Source of the DNA: Actinomadura rupiterrae
Lineage (GTDB): Bacteria > Actinomycetota > Actinomycetes > Streptosporangiales > Streptosporangiaceae
NCBI RefSeq assembly: GCF_024172125.1
Contig: NZ_JAMZEA010000003.1
Location: 620,001 to 684,000, forward strand
Length of the DNA: 64,000 bases
Direction of reading: 5' to 3'
Shown in pieces: positions 8,926 through 17,673 of this stretch. The notes beneath the pieces are model-generated. The model was not told the origin of the DNA. It ran no database searches and saw only the letters and a program-made list of their open reading frames with translations. The number at the start of each line of letters is the position of its first letter. The first letter of the stretch is position 1. The translations under genes and the position numbers were made by a program.

Positions 8926-10632
8926 ATGCAGGCGGAGCAGTCTCCGTGGACCGGCGTCGAGCCGCTGACCTCGGACGACCCGTCCTCGGTCGGCGGGCTC
9001 CGGTTGCTCGGCCGGCTCGGCGAGGGCGGGATGGGCGCGGTCTACCTCGGGCTGTCCGACTCCGGCCAGCGGGTCGCGGTCAAGGTCGTCCGGCGGGACA
9101 TGGCGGCCGACCCGGGCTTCCGCGCGCGGTTCGACACCGAGGTCGCCAACGCCCGCCGGGTAGCCTCGTTCTGCACCGCCCGCGTCCTGGACCACGGCGA
9201 GTCCGACGGCGTCCCGTACCTGGTCACCGAGTACATCGCGGGCCCGTCGCTGGCCGACCACATCGAGGCGGAGGGCGCGCTGGGCGGCGGGTCGCTGCGC
9301 GGCCTGGCGGTCGGCGTCGCGACGGCGCTGGCCGCGATCCACGCCGTCCGGCTCGTCCACCGGGACCTCAAGCCGCGCAACGTCATGCTCGCCGAGGACG
9401 GCCCGCGCGTGATCGACTTCGGCATCGCCCGCGCGCTGGACGCCGACGACCACCACACCCGCACCGGCGGCTTCGTCGGCAGCCCCGGCTGGTGCGCCCC
9501 CGAGCAGGTCTTCGACGGCCGCGTCTCCCCGGCCGTCGACGTCTTTGCCTGGGGCACCCTCGTCGCGTACGCCGCCACCGGCCGCCACCCCTACGGCGTG
9601 GGCAACCTCCCCACCCTCGCCGCGCGGGCCCAGCAGGCGCAGTTCGACCTCTCCGGCGTCCCGCCCGAACTCCTCCCCCACGTCCAGGCCGCCCTGCACC
9701 CCGACCCGTCCGCCCGCCCGACCTCGTACGACCTGCTCCAGCGCCTGGTCGGCACCGACAACCCCCAGGCCGCAGCCAGCACCGTCATCAACCGCGAGTG
9801 GTCCCCGGCCCTCCAGCCCGCCACGCGCCCCGCCCCACCACGACGCCGCACCTGGCTGATCACCCTCATCGCCGCCGCCACCACCGCCCTCGTCGTCGCC
9901 GGCGTGACCGCGGGGGCCCTCGCCCTGGCCTCGGACTCCCACGGGAAGAAGGGCTCGGCGCACTCCCCTGGCGCAGCCCCGAAGCCGGCGTCCAAGCCGG
10001 CCGGGAAGGCGGAGTTCGTCCGCATCGCCCGCCCCTGCGACCTGGTCTCCCCCGCCCTCCGCGACCAGATCACCCCGCAGGCCCTCGTCGAGCCCCGCAG
10101 CAACTCCAACCCGCAGGACCTCGCCACCGACGGCGCGCAGACCGGCTGCACGCTGACCTCGGAGAAGTACGACTCGGAGGACCCGTCCACGGTCGGCGAC
10201 AAGCAGCTCATCCTGTCGATCAAGCTTCGCCGCACCGGCCCGGGCCGCGACGGCACGACCGAGGCGGCCCGGGACACCGCCGCGTACAAGGCCGACCTCC
10301 TGCGGAAGGCGGGGACGAACGCCGGCGGGATGCGCTTCGACGACGTGCGCGTCCTGCCCGGGCTGGGCGACGAGGCGTTCGTCAGCGGCGCGCACGGGAC
10401 GACCGACGGCAAGGGCGACGACCAGCGCTTCCGGACCGCCTCGGCCGCCGCCTTCGTCCGGACCGGCAACGCCGAGATCAAGGCGATCTACGCCTTCAGC
10501 TACCCGCTGTCGAACAAGCCGTCCGCCGGGTACGACCTCGTGGCCCGCGAGCAGATCTCCCGGCAGCGCGCGGCGCAGGCCCTCCGGGACGTCCTGGCGA
10601 ACCTCCAGGGCTGCGCCGACTGCAAGGGATGA
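8926..10632 (+). CDS. Transmembrane Ser/Thr protein kinase (PknB/Hanks type)
   Basis: This is a 568-residue receptor kinase. The cytoplasmic kinase domain (about residues 20-275) has the glycine loop LGRLGEGGMGAVY, the ATP-anchoring Lys53 in VAVK, the catalytic loop H145-R-D-L-K-P-R-N, D164-F-G and an APE-type PGWCAPEQ. A juxtamembrane stretch leads to one transmembrane helix (about 309-335). The extracytoplasmic domain of about 230 residues begins CDLVSPALRDQI and ends in CADCKG. It looks like a DUF3558-like sensor fold, an assignment I make only from the Cys and length pattern. The ATG start has GGGAGG six bases upstream. Its stop overlaps the ATG of the next gene, which encodes a related extracellular domain with no kinase. 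It probably senses an envelope signal and phosphorylates cytoplasmic targets. Confidence 0.92.
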   Translation: MQAEQSPWTGVEPLTSDDPSSVGGLRLLGRLGEGGMGAVYLGLSDSGQRVAVKVVRRDMAADPGFRARFDTEVANARRVASFCTARVLDHGESDGVPYLVTEYIAGPSLADHIEAEGALGGGSLRGLAVGVATALAAIHAVRLVHRDLKPRNVMLAEDGPRVIDFGIARALDADDHHTRTGGFVGSPGWCAPEQVFDGRVSPAVDVFAWGTLVAYAATGRHPYGVGNLPTLAARAQQAQFDLSGVPPELLPHVQAALHPDPSARPTSYDLLQRLVGTDNPQAAASTVINREWSPALQPATRPAPPRRRTWLITLIAAATTALVVAGVTAGALALASDSHGKKGSAHSPGAAPKPASKPAGKAEFVRIARPCDLVSPALRDQITPQALVEPRSNSNPQDLATDGAQTGCTLTSEKYDSEDPSTVGDKQLILSIKLRRTGPGRDGTTEAARDTAAYKADLLRKAGTNAGGMRFDDVRVLPGLGDEAFVSGAHGTTDGKGDDQRFRTASAAAFVRTGNAEIKAIYAFSYPLSNKPSAGYDLVAREQISRQRAAQALRDVLANLQGCADCKG

Positions 10633-11525
10633 GCATGCGGCACGATCCGACGAACCACGACGCCACCAGCGCCGACGCGACCCGGAGCGACAACGCCCGG
10701 ACCGGCGCCCGGCCGTCCGGCGCCGCGAGCCTCCGGAGGCCGTGGTTGATCCCGGTCGCAGCCTCGGCGGCGACCGCCGTGGTGACGGCCGCCGCCGTGA
10801 CGCTGATCATGATCTCGACCGGTTCGTCACCCTCGTCGGAGCGGACGGCGGGGAACCGGCCCGTCCCTCCCGCCGTGACATCGTCGGTGAGCGCGCTGCC
10901 TCGGCCGCCCGCAGGGATACTGGCCTCCGCGCCTCCTCCCTGCACGCTGGTACCGCAGCAGACGGTGGAGCGGCTGGTGCCGCAAGCCGTGTACTCGGAC
11001 GTCGGGTCCGGCCCGATGAAACCGAGCGAGGAGCGGACCTGCGACTGGGACCAGCCAGGTCACGAAACCGACGTCAGCCGGCAGAGCCGCCACCTCACGC
11101 TGTCCCTGACCCTGGACGAGCCGAACAACAACGACGGTCTCACCGCACAGCGCAGCTTCGCGTTGGACAAGGAGGCCGCGGAGAAACGTTCCGGCAACTA
11201 CGCGAACCTCACGCCGACCAAGGACAGCCGGATGGTGGAAGGCCCGTTCAGGCCGGTGGCCGGCCTGGGTGTCGACGCGTTCACTTCCGAGTACCGGACC
11301 GTCGAGGGGCCACCACTGCCGACCGACACCCAGGCAGTCGAGCTGAAGTTCGCCTATCGCGGCCTGCTGGTCGAGATCACCTACAGAGGCGAGGACACCG
11401 TCGCCGGCAAGCCGGGCGAGCAGAGCGTCACCCCACTACCAGCAGAAACCGCCCGAACAGAGACGCTCGCCGTGGCTCGCGAAGTGATCACCACCCTGAA
11501 CACATGCCGCACCTGCGGCAGCTAG
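10629..11525 (+). CDS. Single-pass membrane sensor-domain protein, kinase-less paralogue of the upstream receptor
   Basis: A 298-residue protein starting at ATG 10629, which overlaps the kinase stop (ATGA), so translation is coupled. A second in-frame ATG is at 10635. A short cytoplasmic N-terminus is followed by one transmembrane helix (about residues 38-60, PWLIPVAASAATAV) and an extracytoplasmic domain starting CTLVPQQTVERL. That domain matches the layout of the upstream kinase's outer domain: an early Cys, a CDWD segment, DEAF/DAFTSEYRT-like motifs and a C-terminal CRTCGS, against CADCKG in the kinase. There is no kinase motif. It may be a co-receptor or decoy that pairs with the kinase through the shared domain; this is inferred from paralogy and coupling. 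Confidence 0.75.
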   Translation: MSMRHDPTNHDATSADATRSDNARTGARPSGAASLRRPWLIPVAASAATAVVTAAAVTLIMISTGSSPSSERTAGNRPVPPAVTSSVSALPRPPAGILASAPPPCTLVPQQTVERLVPQAVYSDVGSGPMKPSEERTCDWDQPGHETDVSRQSRHLTLSLTLDEPNNNDGLTAQRSFALDKEAAEKRSGNYANLTPTKDSRMVEGPFRPVAGLGVDAFTSEYRTVEGPPLPTDTQAVELKFAYRGLLVEITYRGEDTVAGKPGEQSVTPLPAETARTETLAVAREVITTLNTCRTCGS

Positions 11526-11649
11526 CGTTCACCCACATCCCCGGCCGACTCACCATGAACCCAACCGAACATCCGAGCACTGAACGAGGCCAGAGGACGC
11601 GGCGGGCAGGCATACGGCGCCGCTGCTTGGCGTGCTCGCGCCGCCCTAT

Positions 11650-12783
11650 TCAAGGGGTGCGGCGGCGGATCTCGTTGATGATCTTCTGCATGTCCTCCTT
11701 CTCGTCGGGTGGACCGGTGAGCTGGACGGCCACGGCGGTGTCGATGGGGCCGCCCTGGCGGGAGGCGAAGACGTGGCTCATGGCGACGCGGACGACCTTC
11801 TCGTTCTTGGTGTTGGTGCCGGTCTCCTCGGCGTACTGGGTGGTGGGGTCGGTGGCGCGCCAGTCCTTGGCGGTGATGACCATGGCGTTGCGGGCGGACT
11901 CGCGCTGGGTCGGGCCGCAGCCGGACGGGCAGGGCTGGATCGCGACGAGGCCGCCGGCGCTGGTGCCGCCGGTCGGCGGGAAGCCCTTGCCCTCGTGGGC
12001 GCAGATCCAGCGGTCGGAGAAGGGCGGTTTGTCGCTGCGCATGCAGCCCCACTCGTCCGGGACGTTGAAGTTGAAGGGGAAGCCGTTCAGCTTCATGAAG
12101 TAGAGCTTGTCGCCGCTGCCGAAGCTGGGGCCCGCGACGTGGGCCTTGTCGTCGGTGGCGTTGAGTTTCGGGACGTCCGTGGTCGACGGGGACGGGGTGG
12201 TACTGGGAGTATCGGGCGCCACGCGCGGCGGGGCGGGTGAGTCCGCCGTCGTCGTGCTGCCAGAACGGTCTGCGATGACGAAGTAGGCGACCGCGGCCCC
12301 GGCGATCACGATGGCGGCGAGGGCGACGACCGGGATCAGCAGCGGCGCGCGGGACTGCCTGGGCGCGGGCGCGTAGACCGGCGGCGGGTTGTGCGGCTCG
12401 GGCGACCAGTGCGGCGCAAAGCCAGGGACATGCGCGGGACTCGGCTCAGCGGTTGACAGGGCAGTGGTGTCCAGCAAGCCGAGGACATCGTGGACCGCGC
12501 CGCCGATGTAAGGGACGGCCACCCAGATCGGCGGGTTGGTCGTCGAGGACGCCACGATCTCGCGGTTCTCGGCGAGCGCGCCGACAGCGGACGCGAACCG
12601 CGCGCGGACGCCGGGGTCGGCGGCGGCCGTCGGGTACGGGACGCCGAGGACGACCTGGGCGCGCCGGTGATCCTCGGCGAGGAAGAGCGTGCCGGCGCCG
12701 TGCGAGCTGAGGCGGCCGAGCAGCGTGAACCCGCCCATCAGCCTGGGGTCGGCGATCCGCAGCGGTTCCGGGTTCGGCTCCAC
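11650..12783 (-). CDS. Membrane protein with a decayed kinase N-lobe and an extracytoplasmic domain
   Basis: A 377-residue protein from GTG 12783 (GGGAG nearby; an upstream TTG at 12801 is possible). The first 90 residues follow the kinase N-lobe of its neighbours (LMGGFTLLGRLSSHGAGTLFLA, then DPGVRARFASAVGAL), but the glycine loop is broken and the VAxK lysine is absent (VVLGVPYP). The sequence then passes directly to a Pro-rich linker, a transmembrane helix (about residues 175-200, LLIPVVALAAIVIAGAAV) and a C-terminal domain with four Cys (WGCMRS, WICAH, PCPSGCGP). No HRD or DFG segment exists, so catalysis is ruled out. It probably derives from a receptor kinase by loss of the catalytic core while keeping the sensor. 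It is convergent with the sensor gene ending at 11525. Confidence 0.75.
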   Translation of the reverse strand: MEPNPEPLRIADPRLMGGFTLLGRLSSHGAGTLFLAEDHRRAQVVLGVPYPTAAADPGVRARFASAVGALAENREIVASSTTNPPIWVAVPYIGGAVHDVLGLLDTTALSTAEPSPAHVPGFAPHWSPEPHNPPPVYAPAPRQSRAPLLIPVVALAAIVIAGAAVAYFVIADRSGSTTTADSPAPPRVAPDTPSTTPSPSTTDVPKLNATDDKAHVAGPSFGSGDKLYFMKLNGFPFNFNVPDEWGCMRSDKPPFSDRWICAHEGKGFPPTGGTSAGGLVAIQPCPSGCGPTQRESARNAMVITAKDWRATDPTTQYAEETGTNTKNEKVVRVAMSHVFASRQGGPIDTAVAVQLTGPPDEKEDMQKIINEIRRRTP

Positions 12784-13059
12784 GGGACTCCCTTCGTCCA
12801 AGGCCCGAATTCCGGGCCGACAGGGCGCTTCTGCGGCAATTCGGCAAGGTTAGGCCAGACAGCCCGCCCAGACGCCCCCGTAGGCCCCCGTCCAAGGCAG
12901 GCCCCCGCCCCGAAACCGAAAAGCGCCCAGTGCAGATCAAGGCGGGATCGCCCAAAGGCGTCCCACGGGTACCGGTCACAAGCAGACGCCGGGTCCAAAG
13001 CTGCCGCTCGCGGACGGCCGGGATCGTGCGGACGGCCGGGATCGTGCGGACGTAGAGAA

Positions 13060-13860
13060 GGCACGGACACCGACACAGGACGGGCGCGATCGCGATACCG
13101 GCACGAGCCCGGGCGCTGGTCGCGGACGCGGGCGGTACCAGCACTAGGGACGGCACGACCGCAGGCGGGACCAGCCGTGCACGGGCGCGAGCGCGGCACA
13201 GGGACGGCGCGGCCGCGGCATAAGCGCGGGTGCGGCAAGGACACGGGGATTACGGGCTCGGGGGCGGGGTGGCGAGCTTGGGGACGGAGTGGCGAGCTCG
13301 GGGACGGAGTGGCGAGCTCGGGGACGGCACGGACGTGGGCGTGGCGCAGGCACGCCGTGGGGCGCGGAGCATGGGGTGCGGGCACAGGACGGGCGCGAGC
13401 GCGGCAGGGGGACGTCGCGGGCGCGGCAATAAGCGTGGGTGCGGCACGGACACGGGGGTTACGGGCTCAGGGGCGGCACGGACGCGGTAGCGGCGCGGGG
13501 CGCAGGCACAGGACGGGCGCGAGCGCGGCACGGACGCAGGCACGGGCACAGGGCGGGCGCGGTACCAGCACGGGACGGCGTGGGCGCGGCATAAGCGCGC
13601 GGGCGGCACACGGACACGGGGGTTACGGGCTCGGGGACGACACGGACGCGGTAGCGGCGCGGGCGCGGGTGTGGCGTGGGCACGGCGCGGAGGGGCGCCA
13701 CGAGGAACGGGCACGGGGGCGGTACCGGTGCGGGGCGGGCGCGAGGGTTGGAGCGCGTGGGCAGGAGTGCCGTGCGGGGGCCGCGGGCGGGGGGCGTTGT
13801 GCAGGGCGGGGCTGGAGGCGGGGTTCGCCGTTGGGTGTGGGCAGACAGGGGTGGCGTGGT
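13060..13860. repeat. Degenerate intergenic repeat module, copy A
   Basis: About 800 bp of noncoding sequence built from short recurring words (GGCACGGACACGGG, TTACGGGCTCGGGG, GCGCGGCATAAGCGCG, GGTACCAGCACGGGACGG). The segment GCGGCA..GGACACGGGG.TTACGGGCTC recurs near 13235, 13440 and 13605. A near-homologous module lies at about 35090-35770, and both end with a GTTGTGCAGGG...GGGTGTG stretch. Long ORFs exist in several frames, but their translations are Arg/Gly/Ala low-complexity without codon structure, so I do not call a gene. The whole gap 12802-14066 holds nothing else I can support. Confidence 0.6.
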
Positions 13861-14066
13861 GATCAGGGGCGATGTGGGCGATCAGGCGTGATGTGGGCGG
13901 ACGAAGCGATGTGGTCAGTTGGGCCGAGAAGGAGGGCGGGGCCGAGGAGGGCCGCGAGGCCGGGGAGGGCAGCGGGGAGGGGGAGGGCGGCGGGGAGGGG
14001 GATGAAGTTAGCGGTGCGAAAGTTTTTTGGGGAAGCGGCCGCTCGGCAGGAATAGCCGGAAGGATC

Positions 14067-14095
14067 TTGCGGTTGCAACCATCGACGCGTACAAG
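14067..14095 (+). promoter_or_regulatory. Candidate promoter of the small ORF at 14141
   Basis: TTGCGG (14067-14072), exactly 17 bases, then TACAAG (14090-14095). Transcription would start near 14102, giving a leader of about 40 bases with AAGGAG at 14129-14134. It was called by eye. Confidence 0.4.
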
Positions 14096-14140
14096 ATCCC
14101 GCACAGCGGGTGACCCCTGCTCGACACGAAGGAGATCATC

Positions 14141-14320
14141 ATGCAGAGCAGCATTCCGAAACCCCGCCAGGACGAGCGTCCTGCCGTCCGAACCCGCTCG
14201 CTGCGGGCGCTCGCGGTGGCGGCGCGGCTGGAACGCCATCACGCCCCCGAGGCGCCGCCAGGCTCCAGGGTGGGGCGCGCCGCACACCGGCCCGCCCAGC
14301 GGGCCGCCGAGAACGCCTGA
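14141..14320 (+). CDS. Small basic protein (59 aa), unknown function
   Basis: A 59-residue ORF with a near-perfect ribosome site (AAGGAG at 14129-14134, six bases before ATG) and a plausible promoter at 14067-14095. It lies in repeat-rich DNA with no other gene within about 1 kb. The product begins MQSSIPKPRQDERPAVRTRS and continues with an amphipathic LRALAVAARLERHH segment and a basic Ala/Arg-rich tail ending AAENA. I do not recognise a family. The combination of promoter, leader and Shine-Dalgarno is the support; there is no homology evidence. Third-position GC is high and agrees with coding, but local GC is high everywhere. Confidence 0.5.
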   Translation: MQSSIPKPRQDERPAVRTRSLRALAVAARLERHHAPEAPPGSRVGRAAHRPAQRAAENA

Positions 14321-14429
14321 GCCCTAGCCCCCACAGCCACCCCACCCGCGCGCCGGGCCTGCGCCTGAACGCCCGCCCCGGCCATCACCCCGGCCGCAAA
14401 TCCTGTAGCTGCCCGGCCCGCAGGCCCGA

Positions 14430-15135
14430 CCGTCGCCTGAACGACCAGCCCGCCCGGCGCCTCATCCGGAGGCCCGGGCGGCGCCCGCGTTACAGGTCGC
14501 GTCCGGACCTGAGTCGCAGGGCCGGACGGGGCCTGAGTTGCAGGCTCTTCCGGCGGCTGAGGCGCAGAGCCGGGCGGCGTCTGCGTCGCGGGCCCCGTTG
14601 GGGCCGGAGTCGCACGTTCCCCCGGCGGCTGAACCGCCAGGCCCGGGCGGCATCTGCATCGCAGGTTCGGCTGGGGTCTGAAGCACAGGCCCCGTAGGGG
14701 CTTTAGCCGCAGGTTCTCCCGGCGGCTGAACCGCCGGGCCGGGCGGCTTCTGCATCACGGGCCCGTTGGGGCCTGAGTCGCAGGTCCCTCGGGCGGCCGA
14801 ACCGCAGGGCCGGTCGGGGCTTGAGTTGCAGGTTCTCCCCGGCGGCTGAACTGCCAGGCCGGGCGGCGTCTGCATCTCGGCCCTGTTGGGGCCGGAGTCG
14901 CAGGTTTCCCCTGCGGCGGAACCGCCGGGCCGAGCGGCGCCTGCAGCTCGGGCCCGTCCGGACCTGAGTCGCAGGCCCCTCCGGCGGCCGAACCACAGGG
15001 CCGAGCGGCGTCTGCAGCTCGGGCCCGTTGGGGGGCCTGAGTCGCAGGATCTCCCGGCGGCGGAACCGCCAGGCCGGGGGTGTCTGCGTGACGGGTTTCG
15101 TTGGGGGCTGAAGTGCAGGGTCCGTAGGGGGTTGA
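14430..15135. repeat. Imperfect tandem repeat array, about 72-bp period (possible decayed coding repeat)
   Basis: Units centred on CCCGGCGGCTGAACCGCC-AGGCCGGGCGG recur near 14626, 14716, 14788, 14836, 14906, 14976 and 15049, mostly 70-73 bp apart. Read on the minus strand, most units give a 24-residue Pro-rich repeat (PATQAPTGP, then QxPPGPAVQPPGE-like). The frame shifts between units, so no continuous ORF encodes it. It may be a decayed repeat protein or a noncoding satellite. It lies directly upstream of the receptor kinase at 15302. Confidence 0.6.
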
Positions 15136-15301
15136 GGCGTGGGGGCCTGCGGCGGTTGAGGTGCGGGTTTGGGCGGGGTTTGGGACGTGGGTGCTTTCGG
15201 GGCCCTCGCGCGAATATTCGTGCGGGGGCCTCGGGCGCACCACGGACAAACTAGGATTTTCCAACCAGACCACGGGAACGGAAGCGACGGGAGCGAGCCG
15301 A

Positions 15302-17200
15302 GTGACGGACAGGACGATGCCCGACGCACAACCGCTGCGGGCCGGCGATCCGAGCGGCCTCGGCGCGTACGAGGTGCTCGGACGGCTCGGCGAGGGCGGG
15401 CAGGGCTCGGTGTTCCTGGGCCGTAGCGCGGCCGACCGCACCACGCTCGTCGCGATCAAGCTGATGCACACCGGGCTGGCCGGGGACGAGGGGGCGCGCG
15501 CCCGGTTCGTCCGCGAGCTGGAGGTCGCCAAGCGGGTCGCGCGGTTCTGCACCGCGCAGGTTCTCGACGCGGACGTGGCGGGCGACCGACCGTACATCGT
15601 CAGCGAGTACGTGCCGGGGATGTCGCTGCAGCGGCTCGTCCTGGAGGACGGCCCGCGCGCCGCCGGCGCCCTGGAGCGGCTCGCGATCGGGACGCTGACC
15701 GCGCTGCAGGCGATCCACCAGGCCGGGATCGTGCACCGCGACTTCAAGCCGCACAACGTGATGATGGGCCCGGACGGCCCGCGCGTGATCGACTTCGGCG
15801 TCGCGCGCGCCCTGGGCGCGGCGGGCGAGACGCAGAACGTCGGCACTCCGGCGTACATGTCGCCGGAGCACTTCACGGGTGGCTCGGTCGGCCCCGCGGC
15901 CGACATGTTCGCCTGGGGCACCACGATGGCCTTCGCCGCCAACGGCCGCCCCGCCTTCGGCAACGACGACATGGCCGGCGTGATGCACCGCATCCTGACC
16001 GGTGAGCCCGACCTCGGCACTCTCCCCGACCCCCTTCGCTCGATCGTTCTCGCTTGCCTGGACAAGGACCCCGCCCGCCGTCCCGGCGCCAAGGAGGCAC
16101 AGGAACGCCTGGTCGGCGCCGCGACGGGCGTCACCCCCGTGCCCGCGCCGCAGCAGGCCGTGTGGCCCGCCCCCATGGACGCGGCGACCGTCAGCGACCA
16201 TTCTGGCGCCCCGGGTGACGCCGGCAACTCCGACGCCCAGCCTGTGGATAACCTCGGCGCAAGTGGCCCTTCGCCCTATCCGATCGCTTCGGGATTCCCC
16301 AGCGCACCCGGTCTGCAAGGCGCCGACACCCCGGGCAACAGCCTGCCTGGCAACAGCTCCCCCGGGATGCCTGGAGCCGGCGCGTCCGGTATGCCAGGGG
16401 CCGAGGTCGGCGCGTTCGCTCAGGGCGCCTCTGGTCCCTGGGGCCACGCGTCCGGTGCAGGGCCGGTCAACTCGGATGGACGGACGAACCCCGGCGCTCC
16501 CCCCGGAGGCTGGAACGGCGCTCATCCCAACGGAAGCAACGGTTCCGGTAAGGGTCGCCGAAAGCTGGCCATCCCGATCGCAGCCGCAGCGGCCGTCCTG
16601 GCCATCGTGGCAGGCGGATCGGTCTGGGCGGCCACGCGCTCCGGGGGCGACGGCGGCAAGGACAAGACGATCGCCCAAGGCGACGGCGCGAACGGCAATA
16701 CCCCGACGGGCGGCCCGGGCGGAGGCGCCGCCAACAATCTCGGTGGCAAGTCCTCGTCGCCGAGCGGGAAGCCCAGTCCGAAGCCGTCCAGCAATAGCCC
16801 TACCAAGGACAGCTCACCGAAGCCCGGTTCCAAGCCCGGTCCAGATGGCAAGTCGCCGTCCGGGCAGGAGCCGCCTAACAAGTTCACCGCGCAGGGCGCG
16901 TGCGACTCTGGCGGGCACGGCGGCGGCTTCGTCGTGCTGCGTTCCATGCCAGTCACGGGCGGGACGGCCTACCTGCTCTACAACAACGCCACCGACTACA
17001 ACTGCGCCGTCACCATGAAGAGCACAGGTGTAGGCCGCAACACGGCGGTTTCGGTGTGGGTCCAGGCAACCGGAGGCGGCCAGATCGCCGACTCCGGCTC
17101 GTACCAGTGGTACGCGGGCCCGGTTTTCGTGAAGGCGCCTAAGAAGTGCGTTCGGTTCGGTGGGAACGGAGCGTCCGCCCCCTGGGGCAACTGCGGCTGA
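15302..17200 (+). CDS. Transmembrane Ser/Thr protein kinase with Cys-containing outer domain
   Basis: A 632-residue receptor kinase from GTG 15302 (GGGAG about nine bases upstream; ATG 15317 is an alternative). The kinase domain (residues about 18-275) has LGRLGEGGQGSVF, Lys53 in VAIK, H145-R-D-F-K-P-H-N (Phe for the usual Leu), D164-F-G and PAYMSPEH. A long Pro/Gly/Ser-rich linker (about 280-415) follows, then one transmembrane helix (about 421-443), a Lys/Pro/Ser-rich wall-spanning stalk and a compact C-terminal domain of about 100 residues with four Cys (GACDSGG, DYNCAV, KKCVRF, WGNCG). The same kinase-linker-TM plan is seen in the 8.9-kb kinase, but the outer domain differs. It is convergent with the DUF397 gene, separated by two hairpins. 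Confidence 0.92.
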   Translation: MTDRTMPDAQPLRAGDPSGLGAYEVLGRLGEGGQGSVFLGRSAADRTTLVAIKLMHTGLAGDEGARARFVRELEVAKRVARFCTAQVLDADVAGDRPYIVSEYVPGMSLQRLVLEDGPRAAGALERLAIGTLTALQAIHQAGIVHRDFKPHNVMMGPDGPRVIDFGVARALGAAGETQNVGTPAYMSPEHFTGGSVGPAADMFAWGTTMAFAANGRPAFGNDDMAGVMHRILTGEPDLGTLPDPLRSIVLACLDKDPARRPGAKEAQERLVGAATGVTPVPAPQQAVWPAPMDAATVSDHSGAPGDAGNSDAQPVDNLGASGPSPYPIASGFPSAPGLQGADTPGNSLPGNSSPGMPGAGASGMPGAEVGAFAQGASGPWGHASGAGPVNSDGRTNPGAPPGGWNGAHPNGSNGSGKGRRKLAIPIAAAAAVLAIVAGGSVWAATRSGGDGGKDKTIAQGDGANGNTPTGGPGGGAANNLGGKSSSPSGKPSPKPSSNSPTKDSSPKPGSKPGPDGKSPSGQEPPNKFTAQGACDSGGHGGGFVVLRSMPVTGGTAYLLYNNATDYNCAVTMKSTGVGRNTAVSVWVQATGGGQIADSGSYQWYAGPVFVKAPKKCVRFGGNGASAPWGNCG

Positions 17201-17257
17201 TCTGAGGCGCCCACCGCGCTACCGCGCCCACCGCGCCATCACGCCTATCACGCTCTG

Positions 17258-17277
17258 CCCGCGCCTACGGGCGCGGG
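17258..17277. terminator. Hairpin downstream of the kinase
   Basis: CCCGCGCC-TACG-GGCGCGGG: perfect 8-bp stem and tetraloop 58 bases after the kinase stop, followed by AAA. There is no T-tract. Confidence 0.45.
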
Positions 17278-17336
17278 AAACGGGCAACGAGCGCGTGGGA
17301 CGACACGAGAGCGCGGAAAGGGCGTATACCGGCGTC

Positions 17337-17360
17337 CTAGGGGCCGCTGGCGGCCCCTAG
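17337..17360. terminator. Bidirectional hairpin terminator between convergent genes
   Basis: CTAGGGGCCG, a 4-base loop CTGG, then CGGCCCCTAG: a perfect 10-bp stem just before the end of the DUF397 gene on the other strand. It probably separates the convergent kinase and DUF397/WhiJ-like transcripts. Confidence 0.55.
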
Positions 17361-17367
17361 AGCGGTC

Positions 17368-17673
17368 TCAGTTGTCGGACGGTGTGATGAGGTGGTCGAA
17401 GTCGCCGTCCTTCGCGCCGAGGATCAGCGCCTCGATCTCGGGACGGGTGTAGATGAGGGCCGGGCCCTCGGGATGGCGTGAGTTTCGCATGGCGACGCGG
17501 TCGCCGGGCAGCTCCGCGATCTCGACGCAGTTTCCTTGGGAGTTGCTACGGCGCGACTTGAGCCAGCGCGCGCCGCGCAGACTGGTCGCGGGGATCCCGT
17601 TGTACGGATAGGGGACGGCGTGGGGCCGACCGTCACCGGTCGGGAGCGGGGGCTCGTCGGTCGGGAGCATCAT
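17368..17673 (-). CDS. DUF397 domain protein, partner of the adjacent XRE regulator
   Basis: A 101-residue small protein with the DUF397 core W-L-K-S-R-R-S-N-S-Q-G-N-C-V-E-I-A, followed by RVAMRNSRHPEGPALIYTRPEIEALI. Members of this family sit next to WhiJ-type XRE regulators in actinomycete developmental and antibiotic-control loci. In some systems (ScoA/ScoB-like) the pair behaves in a toxin-antitoxin-like way. Here its ATG at 17673 overlaps the XRE stop as ATGA, so the two are translationally coupled. It is probably a co-regulator. Confidence 0.9.
   Translation of the reverse strand: MMLPTDEPPLPTGDGRPHAVPYPYNGIPATSLRGARWLKSRRSNSQGNCVEIAELPGDRVAMRNSRHPEGPALIYTRPEIEALILGAKDGDFDHLITPSDN

Noticed and set aside
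12490..14055. Plus-strand ORF of about 520 codons covering the repeat module
   Set aside because: The translation is Arg/Gly/Ala repeats that partly run antisense to the decayed kinase gene; no ribosome site, no domain.
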